Positions 16,664 through 27,117 of a DNA stretch of 64,000 nucleotides are shown in pieces (within the stretch, counting starts at the first letter, position 1; every line of letters starts with the position of its first letter). This stretch comes from Nocardioides eburneiflavus. GTDB lineage: Bacteria > Actinomycetota > Actinomycetes > Propionibacteriales > Nocardioidaceae. The position numbers and the translations under genes were made by a program. Under the pieces are notes generated by a model that worked only from the letters and a program-made list of their open reading frames with translations, searched no databases and was not told the DNA's origin. Location of the stretch: contig NZ_SRRO01000001.1 of the NCBI RefSeq assembly GCF_004785795.1, positions 2,294,001-2,358,000 on the forward strand, written 5' to 3'.

Positions 16664-18463
16664 ATGCGCGCGCGGTTGCTCTCACTCGTGGCGACCCTCG
16701 CGCTCGTCGCTTCCCTGAGTGCGTGCGAGGGGGAGGGCACGAGCGAGGGAAACGATGCGGACGGGGGTGCGGCGGAGGGTGCCACCTCAGGTGAGCCGAC
16801 CGGCACGCCCACCGTCCCGCCCACGCCGTCCGAGGAGCTGGGACTCGTGGAGGGGTGGGGCCCCGACCGCTCCGAGCTGGACCTGGCCGCCAAGATCGTC
16901 GGCCGGGTGCCTCTGCCGGACCTCGCCGGTCAGGTCATCGTCGCCGACTGGCAGGGGACCGATGCCCCGGTGCGGATGGTGCGAGAGCTGCACCTCGGCG
17001 GCGTCATCGCCTTCTCGTCCAACGTCGCGTCCGCCGAGCAGGTGTCGCGCGTCAACAGCACGCTGACGCGCCAGGTGCGACGGAAGTGGCCCCTGTTCCT
17101 CGGCGTGGACCAGGAGGGTGGGGTGGTCGAGCGCCTGCGCGGGGCGGCGACCCGGTTCCCGACCTTCATGAGTGCCGGTGCTGCGGGGGATGTCGCGCTC
17201 ACCGAGCAGGCGTACGCAGCGAGCGGGGGCGAGCTGCGGCGACTCGGGTTCACCGTCGACTTCGCGCCCGACGCGGACGTGACCTCCGGGCCGGGGGATC
17301 CGACCATCGGCTCGCGCGCGGCCTCGTCCAGACCGTCCGACGTCGCCGAGCACGTGGTCGCAGCGACCGGCGGGTTCGGTGCGGCCGGCGTGATGCCGGT
17401 CGTCAAGCACTTCCCCGGACACGGTTCCGTGCCCGCCGACAGCCACCTGACGCTCCCGGTCCAGACCAAGACGCTGGCCGAGCTCGAGGAGACCGACCTG
17501 ATCCCGTTCCGCGCGGCCGTCGAGGCAGGCGCGCCGGCAGTCATGGTCGGGCACATCGACGTCCGGGCTGTCGACCCCCGGGTGCCGTCGTCGCTGTCGC
17601 GCAAGGTGACGACCGGCCTGCTGCGCGACGTGCTCGGCTTCGGCGGCCTGGTGGTGACCGACTCGCTTGAGATGGCCGCGGTCACTCGCGGCCGTGACCC
17701 GCGGCGTACGGCCGTGCAGGCGGTGCGGGCCGGGTCCGACGTCCTCCTGATGCCGCCGTCACCGGCCGTCGCGCGCGCGGCGCTCGTCCGGGCAGTGAGG
17801 TCGGGCGCACTGCCGCGCCGTCGCCTGGAGCAGGCCGCGGCGCGGCAGATCGCGCTGCTGGTGCACCTCGCCGACGAGCGGCAGGGCTCGGCCGGCGCGC
17901 CCGCCGACGCGTCGCGGGCGCTGTCGGCGGCGGCCGTGACGGTGACCGACGGAGCGTGCACGGGTCGTCTGACGGGCGACACGGTGCACCCGTACGGCGA
18001 CCCCGGTGCCGTCGGCGTGTTCGCCGCGGCTGCTCGCGGGGCCGGGATGACGGTGCTGCTGCGGCAGGCGCCCCCGTCACGACTCGCGGAGGCGAAGCCG
18101 AAGCCGGAGCGGCGGAGGAAGGAGGGCAAGCGGGCGTACACGTTGCGCAAGCGACAGTGGAAGCGCGCGGAGGCGCGACGCGTACGGCGGCTCGCGGCCT
18201 GGACCGCACGGGAGGACGCGCGGCTGGCCGTTGGGACAGCCATCGGGTTCACCGGTTACCGAGACGCCCCGGTCGACGGCGAGATCGCCGTCGCCACCGA
18301 CACCCCGTGGGTGCTCGGGAGGGTCAGCGCGCCCACGCGGATCGCGACCTTCGGGGACACGCCCGCGGCGATGGCCGTCCTGGTCGAGGTGCTCCAGGGC
18401 CGGGCGAGAGCGCCCGGCCGGCTCCCGGTCAAGGTCGCCGGGGTCGCGCGCACCGGTTGCTAG
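16664..18463 (+). CDS. Glycoside hydrolase family 3 (NagZ-like) lipoprotein
   Basis: A 599-residue lipoprotein: signal peptide with lipobox ASLSAC (Cys at about 20), then a Gly/Thr-rich linker. The GH3 domain (about 75-400) carries the NagZ signature KHFPGHGSVPADSH at about 247-260 and VVTDSLEM with the nucleophile Asp at about 332. It probably cleaves beta-N-acetylglucosaminides from peptidoglycan outside the membrane. The C-terminal ~190 residues include an unusual 35-residue block very rich in Lys/Arg (about 475-510), followed by a Rossmann-like tail. The ATG at 16664 has no obvious ribosome binding site. Confidence 0.88.
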   Translation: MRARLLSLVATLALVASLSACEGEGTSEGNDADGGAAEGATSGEPTGTPTVPPTPSEELGLVEGWGPDRSELDLAAKIVGRVPLPDLAGQVIVADWQGTDAPVRMVRELHLGGVIAFSSNVASAEQVSRVNSTLTRQVRRKWPLFLGVDQEGGVVERLRGAATRFPTFMSAGAAGDVALTEQAYAASGGELRRLGFTVDFAPDADVTSGPGDPTIGSRAASSRPSDVAEHVVAATGGFGAAGVMPVVKHFPGHGSVPADSHLTLPVQTKTLAELEETDLIPFRAAVEAGAPAVMVGHIDVRAVDPRVPSSLSRKVTTGLLRDVLGFGGLVVTDSLEMAAVTRGRDPRRTAVQAVRAGSDVLLMPPSPAVARAALVRAVRSGALPRRRLEQAAARQIALLVHLADERQGSAGAPADASRALSAAAVTVTDGACTGRLTGDTVHPYGDPGAVGVFAAAARGAGMTVLLRQAPPSRLAEAKPKPERRRKEGKRAYTLRKRQWKRAEARRVRRLAAWTAREDARLAVGTAIGFTGYRDAPVDGEIAVATDTPWVLGRVSAPTRIATFGDTPAAMAVLVEVLQGRARAPGRLPVKVAGVARTGC

Positions 18464-18476
18464 GTGCGCTGGCCAC

Positions 18477-19652
18477 TCAGAACGGCTCGACCAGCAGCGC
18501 AGTGCCCTGCCCGGCGACCCGCGTGAGCACGAGCGTGGCCTCGTCGTCCCCGCGCAGGGCCAGCCGCTTGCGCAGCTCCTCGGGGACGACCTGCACGCCG
18601 CGCTTCTTGATCGTCAGGCGGCCGATCCCGCGCTCCTGAAGGGCCGCCCGGAGCTGCTTCTCGCGGTAGGGCAGCTGCTCGAGCACGCGGTAGCCGCGGG
18701 CGAAGGGCGTACGGAAGGAGGCGTCGCTGGTGACGTAGGCGATGTGCTCGTCGACGAGCCCGCCGTCGACCCCGGCGGCCACCGCCGTCACCAGGCCGGC
18801 GCGCACCACGGCGCCGTCCGGCTCGTAGAGGAACGCTCCGACCTCGCGTACGCCGGCGCCGGGGTCGTCCTCGTCGGTGAGGGTGGCCAGACCGCGCTCG
18901 CCGATGACGGTGGCCCGTCGGTCGGCGGTGGAGAGGTCGGGTGACCAGATGACCGCCTCCTTGACCTCGCCGCCGTCGCTGACCCACTCCGCCTCCGCGC
19001 CGGGGGGCACGAGGTCGTGGCCGATGCCCGGAGCGACCTTGACGAGGGCGCGCCGCTGCAACAGGTCGAGCACCCACGGCCACGGGGGTGTCCAGCCCGC
19101 CACGTCGAAGACGCGGCCCCGGCCGCCGCGGCGGGCAGGGTCGGCGAAGGCGGCGTCGAAGCCGCTCGGGTCGACCGCGGTGGCGTCGCCCGCCTGGACC
19201 GCGCCGGGCAGCCCGAGCGCGTCGAGGTTCGCACGCGCCATCGCGACGCGGACGGGATCGAGGTCGACACCGGCGGCGACGAGGCCGGCGCGGGCGAAGG
19301 CGATGAGGTCGCCGCCGATGCCGCAGCCGAGGTCCACGACGCTGCCGCCGGGGACGGCCGCGGCCAGCCGGGCCGCACGGTGGTCGGCGACCCGCGTGCG
19401 GGTGGCCTGCTCGAGCGCGTCGGGGGTGAAGAACATCTGGTGGGCGGCGTCGCCGAACTTGGCCACGGCCTTCGCCCGGAGCTGCGCCTGGGTCGTGGCC
19501 GCGGCCGCCTTCTCGGCGTCGGGCTCGAAGCGGCGTACGAGAGCGGCGACGCGCACCGGGTCGCCGGCGTGGTCGGCCCAGGCCTGGGCCGCGTGGACGA
19601 GCAGGCGACCGCCCTCGGTCGTCCGCAGCCAGTCCAGCGTCTCGATCTCCAC
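18477..19652 (-). CDS. Class I SAM-dependent methyltransferase with THUMP-like domain
   Basis: A 391-residue cytoplasmic protein. The SAM-binding motif VVDLGCGIGGDLIAFA is at about 105-120, with FADPARRGGRGRVFD in the catalytic region, and the C-terminus (RLTIKKRGVQVVPEELRKRL) is typical of the THUMP-like domain. It probably modifies RNA, but the target is unknown. The start is GTG 19652, with a CAGGAT hexamer 6 nt upstream suggesting leaderless transcription. It is divergent from groES, and its -35 region coincides with the first CIRCE element, so HrcA could repress it as well. Confidence 0.85.
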   Translation of the reverse strand: MEIETLDWLRTTEGGRLLVHAAQAWADHAGDPVRVAALVRRFEPDAEKAAAATTQAQLRAKAVAKFGDAAHQMFFTPDALEQATRTRVADHRAARLAAAVPGGSVVDLGCGIGGDLIAFARAGLVAAGVDLDPVRVAMARANLDALGLPGAVQAGDATAVDPSGFDAAFADPARRGGRGRVFDVAGWTPPWPWVLDLLQRRALVKVAPGIGHDLVPPGAEAEWVSDGGEVKEAVIWSPDLSTADRRATVIGERGLATLTDEDDPGAGVREVGAFLYEPDGAVVRAGLVTAVAAGVDGGLVDEHIAYVTSDASFRTPFARGYRVLEQLPYREKQLRAALQERGIGRLTIKKRGVQVVPEELRKRLALRGDDEATLVLTRVAGQGTALLVEPF

Positions 19653-19658
19653 GTCGGC

Positions 19659-19664
19659 ATCCTG
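19659..19664 (-). promoter_or_regulatory. Putative -10 element of the methyltransferase gene
   Basis: CAGGAT on the minus strand, 6 nt before the GTG start. The -35 position (17 nt upstream) falls within the CIRCE at 19681-19707. Confidence 0.4.
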
Positions 19665-19680
19665 CCAGCGGGGACACCGG

Positions 19681-19707
19681 CTAGCACTCGGTTGGTCAGA
19701 GTGCTAG
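19681..19707. promoter_or_regulatory. CIRCE operator 1 (HrcA binding site) of groESL
   Basis: A perfect inverted repeat, CTAGCACTC-N9-GAGTGCTAG, matching the CIRCE consensus TTAGCACTC-N9-GAGTGCTAA at 16 of 18 arm positions. It overlaps a possible groES promoter (-35 TAGCAC at 19682, -10 TAGCGT at 19705, 17-nt spacer). HrcA is not encoded in this window. Confidence 0.93.
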
Positions 19708-19716
19708 CGTCTGTTC

Positions 19717-19741
19717 TGGCACTCTCGACCCGAGAGCGCCA
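19717..19741. promoter_or_regulatory. CIRCE-like operator 2
   Basis: TGGCACTC-N9-GAGCGCCA: the same 9-nt spacing, with one mismatched pair in the arms. It lies 9 bp downstream of CIRCE 1, just after the predicted transcription start. Streptomyces groESL is known to carry paired CIRCE sites. Confidence 0.75.
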
Positions 19742-19805
19742 ACGCTCGTGAGCCTGGCACGACCCCCGCGACGGCGTGCCGCCCGGACCGCGAGCCCACG
19801 TCCTG

Positions 19806-19834
19806 GGAGCCCCGGGCAAATCGACCCGGGCTCC
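19806..19834 (+). other. Hairpin in the groES 5' leader
   Basis: GGAGCCCCGGG pairs with CCCGGGCTCC (10 bp, one bulge, 8-nt loop). It lies about 40 nt before the groES start, within a leader of about 160 nt. It may stabilise the mRNA; there is no direct evidence for a thermosensor. Confidence 0.5.
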
Positions 19835-19873
19835 TGAAGAATCTCGTGCAGAGAAAGTGGAGGTTGATCCGAA

Positions 19874-20167
19874 GTGTCGGTCAACATCAAGCCCCTCGAG
19901 GACCGCATCGTCGTCCAGACGCTCGAAGCCGAGCAGACCACCGCCTCCGGCCTGGTCATCCCGGACACCGCCAAGGAGAAGCCCCAGGAGGGCGAGGTCG
20001 TGGCGATCGGTCCCGGTCGCATCGACGACAACGGCAACCGAGTCCCGCTCGACGTCGCGGTGGGCGACAAGGTCATCTACAGCAAGTACGGCGGCACCGA
20101 GGTCAAGTACTCCGGCCAGGAGTACCTGATCCTCTCGGCCCGCGACATCCTCGCCGTCGTCTCCTGA
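19874..20167 (+). CDS. groES: Co-chaperonin GroES
   Basis: The 97-residue cap of the GroEL chamber. Hallmarks are the N-terminal [11 protein letters not shown], the mobile-loop region [24 protein letters not shown], and [20 protein letters not shown]. The start is GTG 19874, with GGAGG about 10 nt upstream. It is controlled by two CIRCE elements and followed by a strong intercistronic hairpin before groEL. Confidence 0.97.
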   Translation: MSVNIKPLEDRIVVQTLEAEQTTASGLVIPDTAKEKPQEGEVVAIGPGRIDDNGNRVPLDVAVGDKVIYSKYGGTEVKYSGQEYLILSARDILAVVS

Positions 20168-20178
20168 CGCACCTGCGC

Positions 20179-20207
20179 ATCCCGGCCGGCCCAGCGCCGG
20201 CCGGGAT
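20179..20207 (+). other. groES-groEL intercistronic hairpin
   Basis: A perfect 12-bp stem, ATCCCGGCCGGC with its complement, and a 5-nt loop between the groES stop and groEL. No T-run follows, so it is more likely a processing or stability element, or a partial attenuator, than a full terminator. Confidence 0.65.
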
Positions 20208-20241
20208 CCGTGCACGTCAGGCCCTGATCAACCCTTCCTAG

Positions 20242-21873
<1,632 letters not shown>

Positions 21874-21895
21874 CCGGCCGCTCCACCAGGCTCGT

Positions 21896-21944
21896 ACGGC
21901 CCGCTCTGCCACTCCGCCACGTCGGCGGCGGCGGGGCGGGCCGT
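21896..21944 (+). terminator. Terminator-like hairpin after groEL
   Basis: ACGGCCCGC (21896-21904) pairs with GCGGGCCGT (21936-21944), with a nested CCGCC/GGCGG stem in the loop, 23 bp after the groEL stop. Confidence 0.55.
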
Positions 21945-22022
21945 CGCCATGTCCGTCAGGGTGCCCGTCGTCTCGTGACCTGCGCGTCACGCCTCGTACG
22001 ATCCCCCGAAACATCTGCCGGC

Positions 22023-22028
22023 CACGAT
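22023..22028 (+). promoter_or_regulatory. Putative -10 element of the ACT-GNAT gene
   Basis: CACGAT ends 7 nt before the ATG at 22036, the leaderless-type spacing. A TACGAT at 21997-22002 is an alternative. Confidence 0.35.
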
Positions 22029-22035
22029 GGGTCGC

Positions 22036-22917
22036 ATGCTGTGGAGAGTGCGTACGACCCTGGACGACCGACCCGGTGCCCTCGCCGAGCTGACGACCGC
22101 CTGCGGGTCCGCCGGCGTGAACATCCTGGGACTCCAGGTGTTCCCCGGCGTCGACCGGGTGACCGACGAGCTCGTGCTCCGTACGCCCGACAGCTGGGAC
22201 CTCGCCGACCTCGCCGACCTCGTCGAGCGCGCGGGCGGCACCCGCGTGAGCGTGCTCCCGTGCACGGAGGCGGCGCTGGCTGACCAACCCACCCGCTACG
22301 TGCTGGCGGCGCGGAGCATCCTGGCCGAGCCGGCGAGCTTCCCCGACGTCGTGGCGCAGCTCTTCGACGCCGAGGCCGACCCGGACGCGACGGGCCTGTC
22401 GCCGCTGATGGACGGCATGGACCTCGAGATCGGCGACGTCGTCGTCCAGCTGCGCCGCACGGCGCCCTTCACCGCAGCGGAGCACGCGCGCGGCAGCGCG
22501 CTGGCCGAGCTCGTCACGGACGTGCTCGACGCCGCCGCGGTGACCGCGGCGCCCGAGCCGCAGGACGTGTCGACCGACCAGGAGCCGGTCCTGGAGGTGC
22601 GGGACGGGGAGGTGCGCGCCGTCGTCGCCGGCGTGGTCGTCGGGCAGGCCACGTGGGAGGGCGACGACAAGCACGCCTGGTACGTCGAGCTGGCGGTCGA
22701 CCCGGCCTGGCGGCGCCGCGGGATCGGGTCACGGCTACTGCTGGAGACGGCGCGGGTCGCGCGGACCTCCGAGGCCCAGGAGCTCGTGGTGCGGACCGCG
22801 GCGGACAACCCTGCCGTGCTGCCGCTCGTCCTCGGCACGGGGCTGCGTGGACGGATCCGGATGGGCAGCGACGACCTCACCGTGCGGATCCCGGTGCGGA
22901 GGCTCGCCACGGTGTGA
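22036..22917 (+). CDS. ACT domain-GNAT acetyltransferase fusion
   Basis: A 293-residue protein joining an N-terminal ACT domain (about 1-75; RTTLDDRPGALAELTTACGSAGVNILGLQV is the classic ACT strand-helix, quoted in part) to a C-terminal GNAT domain (about 190-290; VELAVDPAWRRRGIGSRLLLE is the acetyl-CoA loop). ACT domains usually bind amino acids, so this may be a ligand-gated acetyltransferase; the substrate is unknown. The middle ~100 residues show no clear domain. ATG 22036 is preferred; an in-frame ATG at 22027 would add three residues. It stands alone between groEL and guaB. Confidence 0.82.
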   Translation: MLWRVRTTLDDRPGALAELTTACGSAGVNILGLQVFPGVDRVTDELVLRTPDSWDLADLADLVERAGGTRVSVLPCTEAALADQPTRYVLAARSILAEPASFPDVVAQLFDAEADPDATGLSPLMDGMDLEIGDVVVQLRRTAPFTAAEHARGSALAELVTDVLDAAAVTAAPEPQDVSTDQEPVLEVRDGEVRAVVAGVVVGQATWEGDDKHAWYVELAVDPAWRRRGIGSRLLLETARVARTSEAQELVVRTAADNPAVLPLVLGTGLRGRIRMGSDDLTVRIPVRRLATV

Positions 22918-22938
22918 CGGGCCTGGCCCAGCCCGTGA

Positions 22939-24483
<1,545 letters not shown>

Positions 24484-24534
24484 CGACACCACTGGTCCAG
24501 ACCACCGCGTGGATTCCCGCGATCGTCGTGACTC

Positions 24535-24561
24535 ATTGACTACGGTGTCATCGTATCCAAT
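24535..24561. promoter_or_regulatory. 27-bp imperfect palindrome, probable TetR operator
   Basis: ATTG-nn-TACG-n-TG-n-CA-n-CGTA-nn-CAAT: 10 of 13 base pairs are symmetric. It lies in the 221-bp gap upstream of the tetR-like gene, just where a promoter would be expected (TTGACT at 24536). Autoregulation by the downstream TetR protein is inferred. Confidence 0.6.
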
Positions 24562-24704
24562 GGGGGTTCGGGATGGAGCAGCCGGCGTCGCGTGGGGCGA
24601 CGACTGCCCGGCTCCACCCGGATGGCGCGTTCGCGTCGACGCTGGCGGCAGGGGGCCGGCGTCGGCAGCGGACGCCCGGAGACCGTGACCGGAGGTCCGC
24701 GACC

Positions 24705-25337
24705 ATGACCGGCACCCAGGCGCGCGGCCGGCGGCCGTACGACGCCAGCGGCCGCCGAGCAGCCGCCGAGCAGCGACGCATCCACGTCGCCGTGACGGCG
24801 GCGGGACTGTTCGCCGACCTCGGCTGGCGGCGTACGACGATCGTCGCCGTAGCCCGTGAGGCCGAGGTCTCCCCGGAGTACGTCACCAAGACGTTCGATG
24901 GCAAGCCCGGACTGCTCATGGCCGCGATGGGCTCCGCGACCTTCGGCAGGAGCGGCACCCTGCGCGACTCCTTCGACGCGCTGCGGCTGGCTGACGAGCC
25001 GGATCGCCGCGTACGCCTGGACCGGTTCGTCGACTTCGCCTGCGACGCGGTCGTGCCGATGGCCCCCTTCGTGCCGGTGCTGGCCCAGGGGGCGGACGAC
25101 GACGCGCGCATGAACGCGGTCCTGGAGGCGGCTCGCGCCGGGCACGTCGACACGATCAGCGCGCTGGTGCCGCTGCTCGCCTCCGGCCCCGTGCACGCCG
25201 ACACGGTCGACGAGGTCGTGGTGCTGACCAGGGCCGAGACCTACCTGGTCCTCGCCGAGGAGCGCGGCTGGTCCGCGGCGCGCTACGCCGACTGGCTGCG
25301 CCGCTCCATCGCGCGGGCGGTGGGCTTCACGGCGTGA
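24705..25337 (+). CDS. TetR/AcrR-family transcriptional regulator
   Basis: A 210-residue repressor. The N-terminal DNA-binding domain (about 18-70) has the pattern RRIHVAVTAAGLFADLGWRRTTIVAVAREAEVSPEYVTKTFDGKPGLL (quoted in pieces), a standard TetR helix-turn-helix. The ligand-binding domain is unassigned. ATG 24705 is chosen for GGAGG 9 nt upstream; an in-frame ATG at 24573 would add an Arg-rich leader. The end overlaps the convergent CHAP gene by 11 bp, within a hairpin. The target genes are not obvious. Confidence 0.88.
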   Translation: MTGTQARGRRPYDASGRRAAAEQRRIHVAVTAAGLFADLGWRRTTIVAVAREAEVSPEYVTKTFDGKPGLLMAAMGSATFGRSGTLRDSFDALRLADEPDRRVRLDRFVDFACDAVVPMAPFVPVLAQGADDDARMNAVLEAARAGHVDTISALVPLLASGPVHADTVDEVVVLTRAETYLVLAEERGWSAARYADWLRRSIARAVGFTA

Positions 25338-25341
25338 AGCC
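25323..25341. terminator. Bidirectional hairpin holding both stop codons (tetR / CHAP)
   Basis: GGCTTCAC-GGC-GTGAAGCC, an 8-bp perfect stem. It contains the TGA of the TetR gene (25335-25337) and the TGA of the opposing CHAP gene (25327-25329, complement). Confidence 0.6.
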
Positions 25342-27024
25342 GGCGCTGGTCGGCAGCGAGTCGTCGACGGCGGCCGCGGCCGGTCGCGCCAGCAGCCGCG
25401 CCCCGGTGCGAGCCACCACGAAGACCCCGCCGTCGCGGCGGGTGAGCAGCCCCGGCGACAGGGTCAGGTCGCGTCCCGGGCGGGCGCCGCGCCCCAGGTG
25501 CGACGGCGTTCCGGGCACGGCGCTGCGCACGACGACGGCGCCCCGGGAACCGGTCGCCGCCACGTGCAGCTGTCCGGCCACGTCGTCGACGGCGGGGGAG
25601 GCGTACGGGGACCACCGTCCTGCCAGCCACGCGGGCCGGCTCCAGCGGCCGCCGTCGAGGGTGCGTACGCCGAGGCGACCGGTCGCGGTCACCTGGTGCA
25701 GGCGCGTGGTGCCGGTGCCGTCGGTGCTCAGGGCTGGCGTCGACGTGACGGACGCCGAAGGCCCGCCGAGGCGCTGCAGCCGGCCGCGTCCCAGCGACTG
25801 CGCGAAGGTGGCGCCCCCCTCGGTCACCGCGACCAGCCACGAGCGGCCCTGCGCGTCGGCGCCGAGGACGGGCGCGGTGTGGGTGCCCCAGGAGGCGGGG
25901 CGGCCGACCCGCGCCGGTCGGCTCCAGCCGCCGTGCAGGGTGAGGCGCCGGGTGACGAGCGTGCCGTCCGGCGACACCGCCGCGAGCAGCGGGCGACCGC
26001 TGCTGGTGAGCGCGACCGCCGGGCTCGCGGTCGACGCCGAGCGGGCGACCCGGCGCAGCACGAGCCGGCCGCGACGGGGCGTGCCGGCCAGCACCCGCCC
26101 CTCCCGCGTCGTGGCGGCCAGCCACGGCAGTCCCCTGCGGGAGAGCATCAGCGCCGGTGCCGCGACGGGGGAGAAGGCACGCCGTGGCCCGACGGTCCGC
26201 GCGGGACGCCCCGGGCGTGCGAGCCAGAGGGTGCCGCGGTCGTCGACGCGGGCGGTCCACGAGCCCCCGAGGGTGTCGGGCGCCGCGACGACGGTGCGGT
26301 CCGAGCCGACGTACGGCGAGGGGGCGACGTCGTCGAGGTGGAGGTAGCGGAACTCGGTCGCCGGGACCGTCCGCGTGCCGTAGCCGCCGGGCAGCGCGTG
26401 GTTGTACTCCTCGATGGTCACCGTGCCCGGCCCGACGGCGCTGACCCACGCCACGTGGCCGACCCGGCCCGCATCGGTCTGCGCGACCGCGCCGATCGCC
26501 GGGACGGAGTCGACGCGGTAGCCGAGGCGGCGGGCGACGTCGTCCCAGTTGTCCGCGTTGCCCCAGTGCTCCCCGCGGAAGTGGTTGCCGAACCGGTCCA
26601 TGCCGTTGCGCTCGTGGAGGCGCCACGAGACGAAGCTCGTGCAGTTGCGCCACACGAAGCCCCAGGGGTCGCCGATCGACCCGTCGATCGACCACACCCG
26701 GCTCGCGCAGGTCGGCCGCGGTCCGCGGGGGTCGTAGAGGTGGCCGGAGACCGGGTCCAGCACCGGCGGCGGAGGAGGCGGCGGCTCGACGACGGGCGCC
26801 GCGTCACCGGGCTCGTCGCCCGGCTGCTGGCCGGGGGTCGGGGTGACGGGGACGGGCTCGGGCTCCTCGATCGGCACCTGCGGAACGATCGGGCACTGGC
26901 CGCGACCCGCCCATGGGTAGTCGTCCGACGCGTGCGCCGCCGCAGCGACCGTGCCCGCCACCCCACTGGCCAGGCAGGTCGCCGCGACGACGCGCGCGAG
27001 CCATCGGATCCCCGTCTTCCCCAC
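25327..27024 (-). CDS. Secreted CHAP-domain amidase with C-terminal beta-propeller-like domain
   Basis: A 565-residue exported protein. A signal peptide (RWLARVVAATCLASGVAGTVAAAAHA) precedes a Pro-rich linker. A CHAP cysteine-peptidase domain (about 105-235) has the active Cys in NCTSFVSWRL and the His in GHVAWV. The remaining ~320 residues are repeats of the type SPAVALTSSGRPLLAAVSPDG, resembling a tectonin/lectin-like propeller. It probably cuts peptidoglycan amide bonds while the propeller binds a surface ligand. The start is GTG 27024, with TACCGT 7 nt upstream. Its 3' end overlaps the tetR-like gene. Confidence 0.88.
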   Translation of the reverse strand: MGKTGIRWLARVVAATCLASGVAGTVAAAAHASDDYPWAGRGQCPIVPQVPIEEPEPVPVTPTPGQQPGDEPGDAAPVVEPPPPPPPVLDPVSGHLYDPRGPRPTCASRVWSIDGSIGDPWGFVWRNCTSFVSWRLHERNGMDRFGNHFRGEHWGNADNWDDVARRLGYRVDSVPAIGAVAQTDAGRVGHVAWVSAVGPGTVTIEEYNHALPGGYGTRTVPATEFRYLHLDDVAPSPYVGSDRTVVAAPDTLGGSWTARVDDRGTLWLARPGRPARTVGPRRAFSPVAAPALMLSRRGLPWLAATTREGRVLAGTPRRGRLVLRRVARSASTASPAVALTSSGRPLLAAVSPDGTLVTRRLTLHGGWSRPARVGRPASWGTHTAPVLGADAQGRSWLVAVTEGGATFAQSLGRGRLQRLGGPSASVTSTPALSTDGTGTTRLHQVTATGRLGVRTLDGGRWSRPAWLAGRWSPYASPAVDDVAGQLHVAATGSRGAVVVRSAVPGTPSHLGRGARPGRDLTLSPGLLTRRDGGVFVVARTGARLLARPAAAAVDDSLPTSAGFTP

Positions 27025-27031
27025 CTGTTCG

Positions 27032-27037
27032 ACGGTA
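27032..27037 (-). promoter_or_regulatory. Putative -10 element of the CHAP gene (leaderless)
   Basis: TACCGT on the minus strand, 7 nt before the GTG. Confidence 0.45.
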
Positions 27038-27106
27038 GGCAGCGAGACCGTCGCGCATGACCGGCTTTGCCGACTTGTGCACCGCCCGTTGCCGAACCCC
27101 ACCCCC

Positions 27107-27112
27107 TAGGCT
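27107..27112 (+). promoter_or_regulatory. Putative -10 element of ldh (leaderless)
   Basis: TAGGCT ends 5 nt before the ldh ATG. Confidence 0.5.
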
Positions 27113-27117
27113 GAGGC

